Source: Desertivirga brevis
GTDB taxonomy: Bacteria; Bacteroidota; Bacteroidia; Sphingobacteriales; Sphingobacteriaceae
Assembly (NCBI RefSeq): GCF_017355835.1
Contig: NZ_JAFEWF010000015.1
Span: forward strand, 1-64,000
Length of the DNA: 64,000 bases
Reading direction: 5' to 3'
The notes under the pieces were generated by a model. The model worked only from the letters and a program-made list of their open reading frames with translations, was not told the origin of the DNA and made no database searches. The position numbers were made by a program, and so were the translations under genes. Shown here piece by piece: positions 1 to 9,700 of the stretch (positions within the stretch are counted from its first letter, which is position 1; the number at the start of each line of letters is the position of its first letter).

Positions 1-10
1 TTTAAGAACT
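1..10 (-). promoter_or_regulatory. boxA-like antitermination sequence at the window edge
   Basis: Read leftward the first ten bases are AGTTCTTAAA, resembling the boxA element (TGCTCTTTAA in E. coli, GTTCTTTGACA in many Bacteroidota 16S leaders). It lies about 135 bases downstream of the nearest of three leftward promoters. That would fit an rRNA operon leader continuing outside the window. No rRNA sequence is present inside, so this is inference. Confidence 0.35.
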
Positions 11-143
11 TTTGCGCCTCTCCATCTCGGTTCGGCTTTATTTCAATTGATTTCACCGATTTGACCTGGCGATTTCACTGATTTTACTTTTTCAACTTTC
101 GCTTTCTGCGTTGCGCTTCGGCGACCCTTTTGGTTTGGGACTG

Positions 144-175
144 CAAAGATGAGAAGTTTTTTGTTTCTCTGCAAA
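144..175 (-). promoter_or_regulatory. Leftward promoter P1 (rRNA-type, proximal)
   Basis: The minus strand reads TTTG, 20 bases, CATCTTTG, then GCAGTCCCAAA. This matches the Bacteroidota consensus TTTG-N19/20-TAnnTTTG except for the first base of the -7 element. The spacer is rich in A. It is the leftmost of three such elements with identical 20-base spacers. Confidence 0.7.
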
Positions 176-279
176 TTTATTTGAAGATTTTTTTTCTTCG
201 TTTAAACTTGCTCTCTGCTGGTTTTCAGTATCGTTAAAGCGTTTTGCTTTTGCTTTCAAACCTTCCCGTTTCGGGACTG

Positions 280-311
280 CAAAGGTGAGAATCTTTTTTT
301 AATCTGGCAAG
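280..311 (-). promoter_or_regulatory. Leftward promoter P2 (rRNA-type, middle)
   Basis: The minus strand reads CTTG, 20 bases with a run of A, CACCTTTG, then GCAGTCCCGAAA. It lies 136 bases upstream of P1 and shares its -7 region and initial transcribed bases. Confidence 0.65.
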
Positions 312-413
312 AACAATTTTAAAATTCTTTTTGCCTTCTTTTTTCTCTCTTCTTTCAACTCCGGTAAGCCTTGCGCTCTTCCGTTTTTCCCAGCCCTGTT
401 CGTTTTGGGACTG

Positions 414-445
414 CAAAGGTGGGAGTTTTTTCTTTAGCCGTCAAG
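414..445 (-). promoter_or_regulatory. Leftward promoter P3 (rRNA-type, distal)
   Basis: The minus strand reads CTTG, 20 bases, CACCTTTG, then GCAGTCCCAAAA. It lies 134 bases upstream of P2. The sequence between the promoters is poorly conserved while the promoter cores are nearly identical, which argues for selection on the cores. Confidence 0.65.
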
Positions 446-1119
446 CTGTTTTTTAAAATAGTTTAAAACAAGTTGATGATCTGCGTGTTAGTGTTGGTTT
501 TCCTCTCAGCAGATCTCCCATTCCTGTAAAACCTACTCCAAAACGAGGGGATTTTGTCCTTTAGTATTTGAGGGCTTCATTTTTTATTTTTTTCAATTTA
601 GTGCTTTCCATCGGACTATCTATGCTTTATCTGTGCTTCATCTACGCACTAATTATGCTCTATCTATGCCTTTGGTATTCATGAGATATGTCTTTGCCGG
701 AATTGTTGGAGGCAAAGAAGTATCAAATCCGCTAGTTGGTACACTCCATACCTAATCTTTCAGAAAGAAGACCAGCTTAACCTGTCCATTCTCCCCCCCT
801 TTGTTCAGTTCTCGCTCATACCTTGGTTACCCTTTCTTCAGCTAAACAGGCCGGAAACGGGGTTTGAACTGAACAAGAACTAAAGAAGGACTGAACAAGA
901 GCTGAAGAAATGGCTCGCCAAGTGATTGGATTATCATCACTTCACCGCCAAGTGCCGCCATTTCGCCGCCAGATACCGCCATCGATTTTCTTGAATGTCT
1001 GGTTGTTTTACATTTGCTAAGAGGAACCTTCAAAACTTTCATCCGCCCTTGGTGAGCTTCCATTCATGAAGGTTTTGACGGTAAATTAGCGGCAAGCGTC
1101 CTACCTGCTTTTATACTGC

Positions 1120-1231
1120 TTCGGATCTCTAGCCATCAGCTTCCGATCATCTGCAGATATCGTGCACTGAAAGCCCGCTTTATCAGCAACAGATGACCAA
1201 CAGATCGGAAGCAGACCCCACCAGATCCGAA
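1120..1231. repeat. Long interrupted inverted repeat
   Basis: Nested complementary arms are visible. TTCGGATCT at 1120-1128 pairs with AGATCCGAA at 1223-1231. GCTTCCGATC at 1139-1148 pairs with GATCGGAAGC at 1203-1212. CTG/CAG continue the pairing inside. Weaker similarity extends outward to about 1101 and 1251. The spacing of the two arm pairs is equal on both sides (10 bases), so the whole can fold as one cruciform or RNA hairpin. Function unknown. Confidence 0.6.
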
Positions 1232-1672
1232 GGGGGTAGGAAGCATATAGGAAGAAGGTTCTCAGCCAAAACTCGCTAAAGCCTAAACAGGAATTTAAAA
1301 ATCCTGGCAGGTGGACATTTCCAGCCAGTCACAAAGGGGTCAGCTTCGGGACAGGTTCGAGGCAGCTTCGGGAAGGCCCCCCAATTTTCCGAACAAAGTA
1401 CCCCCTTTTCCCGAACACTCCCCGAAGAATGTACCCATCCTTCCGCATCTGGCCGCAAATACCCGCAATTCTCCGCAAAACGCCGCAAGGACTGGCTCTT
1501 TTGGTAAAAATGCTTCTTGACTTCCTTACATTTGTGCTGTTGGAAATCTCTTTGCTTTAGCCGTTACCTATTTTGAAGGAGCGCCAACAACCAAGACACT
1601 TGCATTGCTAGAAAATAGTATTATAAATCATATTACCGATTAGCTGCCTTGAGGCCGTAAATTAAAGCAAAA

Positions 1673-1703
1673 CAAAAAAGGCTTCCCTTATCTAGAGAAG
1701 CCT
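1673..1703 (-). terminator. Intrinsic terminator of the pectate lyase gene
   Basis: On the minus strand the hairpin AGGCTTC/GAAGCCT is followed directly by a run of six T. It sits about 55 bases past the stop codon of the pectate lyase gene. Confidence 0.85.
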
Positions 1704-1756
1704 GACTAATATCTGGACCAGTTATTTCCTTTTTTATTTAGGAAGTACTACATATA

Positions 1757-3157
1757 CTATAACTGTACTAATTCATTCAAATACTTTTCCAACATAGTAT
1801 AACCATCTTTTGACTTCTGGTTTCTATCTTCTGGGTTCTGAGGGTCGAGTTTGTTTTTAACTTCCCAACTATCCGGCATTCCATCATGATCAGAATCTTG
1901 AGGTGTTTCACCAGTTTTTAGAGCTGGCCATCCACCAATACTTTTCTGGGAATCTATTATACCCTTATTATTCCCATACTTACCACTACCAATATGAGCT
2001 CGTTTTCCAGATGCTTCAGCAACAATCCTTGAATCGACCGCATCCCTTTCAGGAAATATAGCCCCCGCTTTCTTCAGAACCAACTTGTAGGCATCATGAG
2101 CGGAATGAGTTTCTGGCTTCTCAACAGAAAATTCAACCTCTGCTTTGATGTTCTGGGCAGTTCCAACTTTACTTACGTCTACTCCTTTCCAGTTATCTCT
2201 ATTCAAGTCGTTCTCTCCTTCCATAACGTTACCAGCGAAAAACCATTTAGCGTAACCTTTTGCTGCTCCAGGGCGAGACTCATAGGAAGGAGCTGCAAAG
2301 TAATGCGCAGCAGCTGTTGCTGGTCCCGGCTTGTGGTAATTATTTACCCAATTAATATTGCATTTTGCCAGCTGGGAATTAACCTCTAACTCTCCTCCAT
2401 AAATAGCTCCTGCTTTTCCCCAGTTGTATATCACATTATTCCTATAATCGCAAAGAGCTATGGTATCATGAGACCGTGCCCCATTCACCCTCGGCGATCT
2501 ACTAGCATTGCTTGCAATTAAGTTGTGATGATAGGTTGCATATTGACCACCCCACTGAGAGGCATAACTTCTCGCCCCTTTTGAATCAAATGAGCTATAT
2601 AAACTTTCACTTAATATACACCATTGCACTGTTATATATTTATTATCGTAACAGGTATGGCTTTCTTCATTAGACCAGCTTAAAGAACAATGATCAATAA
2701 TAACATTTTTAGAATTTTCATTCCCCAGAGATGACAGGTCAGCAAGACCAGCTTCATCGCCAGGTCTAAATCTTATATACCTGATAATAAGATTGCTGCC
2801 ATTAAATTTTAAACAACCATTCTTAATACAAATACCTCCACCCGGGGCTGTTTGACCAGCTATTGTCATATTGGAGCGACCAACCTTAACCAATCCTTTA
2901 TCTAAACTAATAGTACCAGATACACGAAAGATAATTGTTATGGGATCAGAGCCAGGTGTATTTAATGCAGCACGGAGGCTTCCAGGAGATTCGTCACCAT
3001 TTAGATTTGTTACTTCCACTACTCGCCCTCCTCTACCTCCACTAGTAAATTTCCCATACCCCTCAGCACCAGGAAACGCAATTTGTTGAGAGTATGAAAA
3101 ATGAGATGTAAGCACGATTGCAAACGCAAGCAAAGCAGACCTTAAAGAAAATATCAT
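1757..3157 (-). CDS. Secreted pectate lyase (PL1-like beta-helix)
   Basis: The 466-residue protein begins with a signal peptide (about residues 1-24, ending YSQ). It then shows the AFPGAEGYGK start and GRGGRVVEVTNL segment typical of Bacteroidota pectate lyases. Further on are IIDHCSLSW (about 153-161, counterpart of the conserved WiDH segment) and YHHNLIASNASRSPR (about 209-223), which should carry the catalytic arginine. The C-terminal segment with DSDHDGMPDSWE is a thrombospondin type 3-like calcium site often attached to such enzymes. The likely role is calcium-dependent beta-elimination of polygalacturonate outside the cytoplasm. No SusC/SusD genes or other pectin genes are adjacent, so it looks like a stand-alone enzyme. 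It has its own terminator. Confidence 0.85.
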   Translation of the reverse strand: MIFSLRSALLAFAIVLTSHFSYSQQIAFPGAEGYGKFTSGGRGGRVVEVTNLNGDESPGSLRAALNTPGSDPITIIFRVSGTISLDKGLVKVGRSNMTIAGQTAPGGGICIKNGCLKFNGSNLIIRYIRFRPGDEAGLADLSSLGNENSKNVIIDHCSLSWSNEESHTCYDNKYITVQWCILSESLYSSFDSKGARSYASQWGGQYATYHHNLIASNASRSPRVNGARSHDTIALCDYRNNVIYNWGKAGAIYGGELEVNSQLAKCNINWVNNYHKPGPATAAAHYFAAPSYESRPGAAKGYAKWFFAGNVMEGENDLNRDNWKGVDVSKVGTAQNIKAEVEFSVEKPETHSAHDAYKLVLKKAGAIFPERDAVDSRIVAEASGKRAHIGSGKYGNNKGIIDSQKSIGGWPALKTGETPQDSDHDGMPDSWEVKNKLDPQNPEDRNQKSKDGYTMLEKYLNELVQL

Positions 3158-3340
3158 ATTTTTTGAGGTTTATAAACCCTCAAAGCTAATAGCAACACGA
3201 TCTATTTTTATGTATTTATTTTTCTAAAAGTTGTAGAATATAATCTTTATAACATCTGTACCCGTCATAAGCCTTTTCTCGTTTGGCCTGTCACCTTCCA
3301 AATAGGTAGAAGATGCTTAAACGACTACTGAAATCTTAGA

Positions 3341-3370
3341 AAAAAATAAAGCTCGAGATGGGCTCGAGCT
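3341..3370 (-). terminator. Intrinsic terminator behind the tRNA-like gene
   Basis: On the minus strand AGCTCGAG, a five-base loop and CTCGAGCT form a perfect 8-bp hairpin, followed by TTATTTTTTT. It lies about 40 bases downstream of the 3' end of the tRNA-like gene and shows that this gene is its own transcription unit. Confidence 0.85.
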
Positions 3371-3409
3371 CAAACTAACCAATTATAAACCTAAATTAAA
3401 CGAAAGGAG

Positions 3410-3519
3410 CTGTAGGGGAAGGAGTCGAACCTTCAAGGAGTGGTTAAACCGTTGCCGGCTTTCCCAGGATCTCCGCCACCGAGACAAGGAGGTGTGTCTG
3501 CCAATTTCACCACCCTACA
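3410..3519 (-). tRNA. Unusual type II tRNA-like gene, identity uncertain (GUC in the anticodon position)
   Basis: The acceptor arms TGTAGGG and CCCTACA pair perfectly, the T arm is GAAGG-TTCGACT-CCTTC, and the D arm GTGAAATTGGCAGACAC is of the leucine type. The anticodon arm is odd: CCTCC-TTGTCTC-GGTGG has a central T-T mismatch and puts GTC (Asp) at the anticodon. The variable region is about 41 bases, roughly twice the usual. It folds as GGAG/CTCC closing a helix with GG/CC, a GA/AA internal loop, AAGCCG/CGGTTT and a GCAA tetraloop. The base after the acceptor is G and can pair with the C before position 1, giving an 8-bp acceptor stem. CCA is not encoded. Total length is 110. It is either a true tRNA of unknown charge, a tRNA-like small RNA, or a decayed tRNA-Leu. 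Confidence 0.7.
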
Positions 3520-3551
3520 GTGTGTAACACCTTTTTGCTGAAGTGTTGATA

Positions 3552-3583
3552 CAAAGATAAGCGACATCCTAATTCTATGCAAA
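3552..3583 (-). promoter_or_regulatory. Consensus promoter of the tRNA-like gene
   Basis: The minus strand reads TTTG, exactly 20 bases, TATCTTTG. This is a perfect match to the Bacteroidota consensus, ending about 33 bases before the 5' end of the tRNA-like gene. The intervening leader can form a small hairpin (AACACTT/AAGGTGTT). Confidence 0.8.
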
Positions 3584-3850
3584 TATTTCAATAAAAAAAG
3601 TTAATATTTATCAATTTAATACTTGAACTTTAAAAAATATGCAATTTAAGCAAAAGGATATTTCAAAATTGCCTTGAATTTATGAGAATTAAAACAAATG
3701 AATGCTAATTGTAACCAGGAAGATGGTATTAGGAAATTAATTGAAGTAGAAAGTGCAGGGTAGTATTGGAATGGTTTAAAAAGCCAGGCAAAGCGGAATA
3801 ATTACCCGGCTCTAAAATACCCTTTGGTAAATGGAAATGAACATCTAATA

Positions 3851-4063
3851 TTAGCACATCCATTTTTGAACTTCGTCCCTTAACCGGTCCTGTTGTCCTT
3901 TTGCAAATCCCTTTACGAACTCTTCAGATTCGGCTTGCCACGAAGCTGAGGTATATCTAATTCCATCTTCCCAAGTATAATCCTTGCTGTGATAGCCTTT
4001 TTCATACCCCTTATTAAAATCAGATATGCATTTCGTAGTGCTTTCTTTGATTACAGTATTCAT
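3851..4063 (-). CDS. Small hypothetical protein (70 aa)
   Basis: The family is not recognised. The 70-residue product is soluble and charged, with two similar stretches, FNKGYEKGYHSKDYTWEDG and EEFVKGFAKGQQDRLRDE, which suggest a helical repeat. Amino-acid use is protein-like, unlike the random frames nearby. It has no neighbour closer than about 200 bases and no clear Shine-Dalgarno sequence, as is normal here. It could be a lineage-specific small protein or a spurious frame. Confidence 0.45.
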   Translation of the reverse strand: MNTVIKESTTKCISDFNKGYEKGYHSKDYTWEDGIRYTSASWQAESEEFVKGFAKGQQDRLRDEVQKWMC

Positions 4064-4258
4064 TATGTGATAATTAAAGTTTCAAAACAAAAATGCATTG
4101 TCCCTGCGGTTTAGAGAATGATACTACTCATCAAATGAATGAAAAAAGTTGACATTGATCTGGGCAGACATCAATCTATTACACCCTGATTAAATTGATT
4201 TAGCAATGCACAGTATATATAACAATTATTATACTTGTAGAAATTATATTTACTAAAC

Positions 4259-5236
4259 ATGTCATCTCTCTACCCACTAAAATTTAAAACTATTTACAAA
4301 GACAAAATCTGGGGTGGTCAAAAAATCAGGACTTACCTAGGGAAAGATTTTTCACCACTTCCAAACTGCGGTGAGACCTGGGAAATCTCGGGAGTTAAAA
4401 GCGATGTTTCTGTAGTTGAAAATGGTGTTTTAGCAGGAAAAAGCCTCGCAACATTATTAGAAGACTTCAAATACGAGCTAGTTGGAAAAAAAGTTTACGA
4501 GCGTTTTGGAAACGAGTTTCCATTGCTTGTAAAGTTTATTGATGCAAATGATGATCTTTCTATCCAGGTTCACCCTGATGATACTTTAGCAAAAGAGCGT
4601 CATAATTCCTTTGGTAAGACCGAAATGTGGTACGTTATACAGGCCGACCAGGATGCAACACTTATTGCTGGCTTTAATCAACAAGTGAACGAGGCTAGTT
4701 ATCTTGAAAAATTAAACAGCGGCAATATCAATGACATCCTCAATAAGGAGCAAGTTAAAGATGGTGATGTTTTCTTTTTACCAGCTGGAAGAGTACATAC
4801 AATTGGTAAAGGACTATTAATAGCCGAAATTCAGCAAACATCTGATATTACCTACCGCATCTATGATTTTGATCGTGTAGACGACAAGGGAAATAAGCGA
4901 GAATTGCATACACAGGAAGCGCTAGCAGCTATCGATTACAACGTTTACCCTGAGTATAAATCTATTTACGATAATAAGAAGAATGAACCTGTACAGGTTG
5001 TTAAGTGTGACTACTTTACTACCAATATTCTAGATTTCAGTCAGCCGGTAGATAGAGATTACTCTTCTATAGACTCTTTCGTAATACATGTTTGTGTTCA
5101 AGGTTCTTATACTTTAAATTTTGATGGAGGATCGCTCAACGTGAGAATGGGCGAAAGTATCCTTATTCCGGCTAACGTAGATAAGATTTCTATTGCCACA
5201 GATACCGGCTTCAAAATTTTAGAGAGCTACGTTTAA
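4259..5236 (+). CDS. manA: Mannose-6-phosphate isomerase, class I
   Basis: This zinc enzyme interconverts mannose-6-phosphate and fructose-6-phosphate, linking glycolysis to GDP-mannose synthesis. The 325-residue protein shows the family motifs. SIQVHPDD (about 101-108) gives the Gln and His zinc ligands, GKTEMWYV the Glu, and PAGRVHTIGKG (about 175-185) the second His. ITYRIYDFDR follows. The length fits the short bacterial form. The ATG start is preceded by A/T-rich sequence without a ribosome binding site. It is a single-gene unit that shares a bidirectional terminator with the convergent serine hydrolase. Confidence 0.93.
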   Translation: MSSLYPLKFKTIYKDKIWGGQKIRTYLGKDFSPLPNCGETWEISGVKSDVSVVENGVLAGKSLATLLEDFKYELVGKKVYERFGNEFPLLVKFIDANDDLSIQVHPDDTLAKERHNSFGKTEMWYVIQADQDATLIAGFNQQVNEASYLEKLNSGNINDILNKEQVKDGDVFFLPAGRVHTIGKGLLIAEIQQTSDITYRIYDFDRVDDKGNKRELHTQEALAAIDYNVYPEYKSIYDNKKNEPVQVVKCDYFTTNILDFSQPVDRDYSSIDSFVIHVCVQGSYTLNFDGGSLNVRMGESILIPANVDKISIATDTGFKILESYV

Positions 5237-5267
5237 GATAAAATCTCTGTTGAGAATAGTACTAAAA

Positions 5268-5305
5268 ACAAAAAAGCTTCCTGGGTACCAGAAAGCTTTT
5301 TTGTT
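5268..5305. terminator. Bidirectional terminator between manA and the serine hydrolase
   Basis: The arms AAAGCTT-CTGG and CCAG-AAGCTTT form a hairpin flanked by an A run on the left and a T run on the right. It can therefore stop transcription from both convergent genes. Confidence 0.85.
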
Positions 5306-5321
5306 TTTAATTAAAAAGGTA

Positions 5322-6593
5322 CTAGTCATTAAGCGATTGATAAACTGCTGCTCGGAACTTATCCTGCACATCAGATCGAAGCGGTGATTGCTGGATAAAT
5401 ACTAAGCCCACGATCTTCTCCTTTGGATCAGCCCAATAAGTTGTACCAAAATATCCACCCCAACTAAAGGATCCTTTACTTACTCCCAGCTTCGCCTGTC
5501 CCTGTTTGCTTGTAATTTGAAAACCTAAGCCAAACTTGTCTGTACGAACATTCAGTTCACCTATCTGGTTTGAGGTCATCAACTCTACAGTTCTACGCGC
5601 TAATAACCTCTTTCCATTGTATACTCCGTGATTCAGGAGCATCTGAAGAAAAATTGCATAATCTGCTATAGTGGAACTAAGACCAGCTCCTCCTGAAAAG
5701 TAAGAGCTGCTACGGTTTGGGTAATCTGCTGTAATTACCCCGTTCCTTTCGTATTTTATCAACCTGTTATTGCCATCAAAAGTATAAATGGGTACCAAAC
5801 GGGACTGTTTGGTACTTGGAATGAAAAAATAAGTATCCTTCATTCCTAATGGTTGAAATATTCGTTCCTGAAAAAATTTGTCAAGGGTTTTGCCAGACAG
5901 AACTTCCACTAAATACCCTAACAAGTCAGTGTTTAACCCGTAAGTGAACCTCTCTCCTGGCTGATGAGCCAGAGGCATCTTACCTAATCGTTCCATTGCA
6001 TCCTTTAAGGATACGGCGCCACCTTCAAAACCAACGGGAATTCCTGCCTTTGCATATATGGCCTTGAAAGTTGCTGAACCGATAACTGCATAATCTATTC
6101 CAGAGGTATGAGTTAGCAGGTCTCGAATAGTAACCTCTCGCTTAGCCGGACCAGTAGTGTAGGATGAATCGGCAGCATTAAATTTATCAAGTACAACGGG
6201 CTTGGAAAATGAGGGAATATACTTCGAAATGGGATCGTCTAGCAGCAATTTTCCCTCTTCGAACAGCATCATTACTGCAACACTAGTAATAGCTTTCGTT
6301 TGGGAAGCTATTCTAAAAATATTATCTGTTCGTAAAGGAGTTTTTGATTCTACATCTGTAAAGCCAAGGGCCTTGTTATAAACAATTTTACCATCACGGG
6401 CAACGAGGGCGACAGCTCCTGCGATCTCTTTTTTATCTATGCTTTGTTGGAGAACTGCATCAATGCGTTTTAATCTTTCTGCACTAACATGTACTGAAGC
6501 CGGTGGCGCGGTTACAAGGTTTGTTTGAGCAGAAGACTGTAGAAACAGGCCAAACACTAAAACAAGCTTAACCCGCAAAAATTTAAGTTTCAT
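5322..6593 (-). CDS. Serine hydrolase, class C beta-lactamase/esterase family
   Basis: The 423-residue protein has a signal peptide (about 1-22) and a beta-lactamase fold. The nucleophile motif SQTK lies at about 97-100 in RIASQTKA. RFTYGLNTDLLGYLVEVLSG (from about 215) carries the general-base Tyr, followed by PLGMKDTYFF. Near the C-terminus WGGYFGTTYWADP replaces the usual KTG with a variant seen in EstB/LovD-type esterases. It probably hydrolyses esters or peptides in the periplasm, and true beta-lactamase activity is unlikely. No resistance regulator or mobile element is nearby. Confidence 0.85.
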   Translation of the reverse strand: MKLKFLRVKLVLVFGLFLQSSAQTNLVTAPPASVHVSAERLKRIDAVLQQSIDKKEIAGAVALVARDGKIVYNKALGFTDVESKTPLRTDNIFRIASQTKAITSVAVMMLFEEGKLLLDDPISKYIPSFSKPVVLDKFNAADSSYTTGPAKREVTIRDLLTHTSGIDYAVIGSATFKAIYAKAGIPVGFEGGAVSLKDAMERLGKMPLAHQPGERFTYGLNTDLLGYLVEVLSGKTLDKFFQERIFQPLGMKDTYFFIPSTKQSRLVPIYTFDGNNRLIKYERNGVITADYPNRSSSYFSGGAGLSSTIADYAIFLQMLLNHGVYNGKRLLARRTVELMTSNQIGELNVRTDKFGLGFQITSKQGQAKLGVSKGSFSWGGYFGTTYWADPKEKIVGLVFIQQSPLRSDVQDKFRAAVYQSLND

Positions 6594-6731
6594 AAAGAAT
6601 TTGATAATGGGTTTGTAAAACTAGCAAAAGTTACGAGCTCACAATGATCGAGAATGCCATATAAGCAAAAAATTTCTAATTCCAAACATTTTTGTCAATC
6701 TGCAATTTATTAGACACTAATACTCTGTGCC

Positions 6732-9700
6732 TTGAAAAATTACGGTATACTTTCTTTAAAGATTCTTCTCTGGATAGTGGGAATTATTCTTTTCCTTGTG
6801 ATGTTGGTTTTTGTGCTGATAGAAGTACCGGCGGTTCAAAACTTTGCGCGGGGCAAGGCGGTGAACTTTCTTCAGAATAAGATAGGGACAAAAGTTGAAA
6901 TTAATCGTCTGAGCCTTGATCTTCCAAAGCTTATCGTATTGGAGGATGTATATTTTGAAGATCAGCAGCGGGATACACTTCTGGCGGGCGACACCTTGAA
7001 GGTGGATATCAGTTTGCTAAAATTGATGAAAAACACGGTAGAGATCAACGAAATCGATTTGCGTGGGGTTACTGCCAATATTTCCAGGACACCGGATAGC
7101 GTTTTTAATTTCGACTATATTTTAAAAGCGTTCGTGAGCGAGCAGAAAAAGCCTCAACCTGTTGATACTGCCGCAGCTCCAATGAAGTTTTCTGTTGATA
7201 AAATCAATCTTGACCGCATTCGGGTTAAATACAAGGATGCTCCAACTGCTAATGACGTAAAACTTTACCTTGGTCACTTCGATACGCGGGTAAAGGAATT
7301 TGACATGGAGAAAAGCATCTACAACATTCCAAAATTCACTTTGTCTAATGTTAATGCAGTTGTTATACAAGGAAAACCTGCCGTTCAAGTCGATTCTAAA
7401 GTTGCGGATGTTGCCGAAGCTCAAGAACCTATTGACATGACATTGGCTTTGGGAGAAGCAGATTTGGATAGGATTAAGGTTGTGTACCGGAATGCTGTTT
7501 CGGCCCTCGATGCAGACGTGAACTTAGGAAAACTAAATGTAAAGTCGGATAAATTAGACCTGAAAAATAAGGTAATAGACCTGGGAGACATTAATCTTGA
7601 TAATTCAACCTTTAAGATCACCCTCGGTAAAAAAGTACAAGCCGAGGTAGTTAAAAAGGAAGTTAAGGAGAACGCAGATGCTGCATCCGATATCTGGAAA
7701 TTTACTTCCGATAACATAAACTTTGCTAATAATAATCTTCGTTTTGATGACCAGAACTTGCCGCGGCAAAGAGTTGGCATGGACTACGGGCATTTAGACA
7801 TCCGTAATTTAAACCTTAGTGCTTCAAACTTTGTGTATGCAATCGACACTATATCGGGAAAGATCAACTCAGGAAGCATGCGGGATAAAAGTGGGTTCAA
7901 CCTGAAACGTTTAACCACAAACTTCTTTTATGGCAAGAACAACACCTACCTAAAAGATCTTTACGTTCAAACTTCTCAAACAGTAATAAGGGATGAGATA
8001 CAATTGGCATACCCATCTATAGAAAGCTTAAGTACTAATCCCGGAGACTTGCGGGTAGATGCAAATTTACGAAATAGCCGCTTGGGCCTACGCGATGTAC
8101 TGATTTTTGTTCCAGCCCTTGCGGCAACAGAACCTTTTAAAAGTCATTCTGCCGAAATATTGAACATAAACAGCGAGGTACACGGACTAGTTAAAAATCT
8201 ATCCATTCCAGTATTTCAAGTTTCAGGTTTCGGCAGTACCACATTGAATGCCTCTGGTAAGATCACCGGTCTTCCTGATATGAACAAAGCAGTCTTTGAC
8301 ATTAATATTAAAAACTTCAACACCCGGAGTCGGGATATCTATGCACTGGTACCACGTGGAACAATCCCTCCTAATGTCCACGTTCCTGATGCCATACGCC
8401 TGGTTGGAACCTTTAAAGGAAGCATGAATAGTTTTAATACTAATCTGAACCTCAACTCGAGTGATGGAAGTGCCAAAGCTGTAGCTTTTGTAAAAAATGG
8501 TAGCACAGTAAGTTATAAGGCAGATGTGCGCACCTATAATTTAAATGTAGGCCGAATTATCAGACAGGAGAAAACAATGGGACGAGTTTCGATGGTGGCC
8601 AGAGTAGATGCCAGCGGAACTGATCCTAAACAATTGAACGGAACGTTTAGTGGACGAGTAGTGCAGGCTCAATATAATCGCTACAACTACCGCAATCTGA
8701 CAATGAAAGGAAGAGCCAGAAATGGAGCAATCTCGGCTGTAGCTAATATGGCTGATCCAAATATCAACTTCGACTTGGTTGCAAATGCAAATTTCAGCAA
8801 GAAATATCCAGCAATAAAAATGACCCTTAACGTTGATAGCCTTAATTTGCAGAAACTGAACTTTATGGCAGAAGACTTTAGGTTTAGAGGAAAGTTAGAG
8901 GCAGATCTTCCAACAGCTGACGTGGATTACCTTAATGGGAATATCCGTCTTACTGATGCTATCATGGTTCGCTCGGGCCAACGGATTCAGGTTGATTCGG
9001 TTCATGTTACCTCGACAGCTTCTGCGGATAGTAATTCACTTCACGTTCGCTCTGACGTTTTATCTGCCGATGTGAGAGGAAAATATAAGCTGACACAGGT
9101 TGGCCCAGCAATTCAATCGGTTATCAACAAGTATTATAATACGGGTACCGTAACTGCACGTACTGCGCCTGATCAACATTTACAATTTAATGCACGGTTG
9201 ATGAATGGCCCATTAGTACAGCAATTCGCGCCACAAATAAAAGAGCTGGCAACTGTGAATATGAGTGGCAGCTTTGACGGAAGAACAGGGCAACTTACTG
9301 CGCAAGGAACTGCTCCCCGGATAATTTATGGGGGTTATGACCTTAGCAATCTTAATTTCAACGTAGATACCCGAAATGAGGCTATTAACTATTCGGTTGC
9401 TTTAAACAGACTGAACGGTTCATCCTTCCAGCTATTAAATACTTCAGTAACCGGAAACATTCAAGATAATATTCTTAGCACAAGGCTGGAAGTAAGGGAC
9501 GCTCAGAACAGGCAAAATTACCTGGTGGCCGGCGCGCTAAAAGCGATGGGTTCGAATTATGAATTTAGCCTCAACACTGATGGCCTTGTACTTAATCAAC
9601 AGCGATGGAATGTTAGCGATGGTAATTTCATTCGGTTTGGAAGCCAAGGTGTGATGGCACAAAACTTTGTTATTTCTAATGCGGGCCAAAGTCTTTCGCT

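Larger units (their letters stand above)
446..1756. other. Gene desert with low-complexity and inverted-repeat sequence
   Basis: No open reading frame here looks like a protein. The short frames are mutually antisense and rich in Arg, Pro and Ser. The stretch holds short degenerate repeats: CTATGCT-like words at 600-680, CTGAACAAGA-like words at 865-910, GCCGCCA-like words at 930-980 and CTTCGGGA/CCGCAAA words at 1335-1490. It also has one long interrupted inverted repeat (see 1120-1231). The rightmost part is the 3' flank and terminator of the pectate lyase gene. Confidence 0.6.

Noticed and set aside
234..416. 60-codon minus-strand frame
   Set aside because: It runs across promoters P2 and P3 and the spacer between them; its Lys/Glu/Arg-rich product follows from purine-rich DNA.
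842..1520. Frames of 69-73 codons in the left gene desert
   Set aside because: Two of them overlap antisense, composition is Arg/Pro/Ser-rich, there is no promoter or conserved motif, and they span repeats.
3410..3520. tRNA-Sec reading of the unusual tRNA gene
   Set aside because: The 8-bp acceptor possibility and long variable arm are suggestive, but the anticodon is not TCA, the D arm is of the leucine type and no sel genes are in the window.
5322..6593. Antibiotic-resistance beta-lactamase
   Set aside because: The C-terminal motif is of the esterase type and the usual KTG is not seen; no regulator or mobile context.
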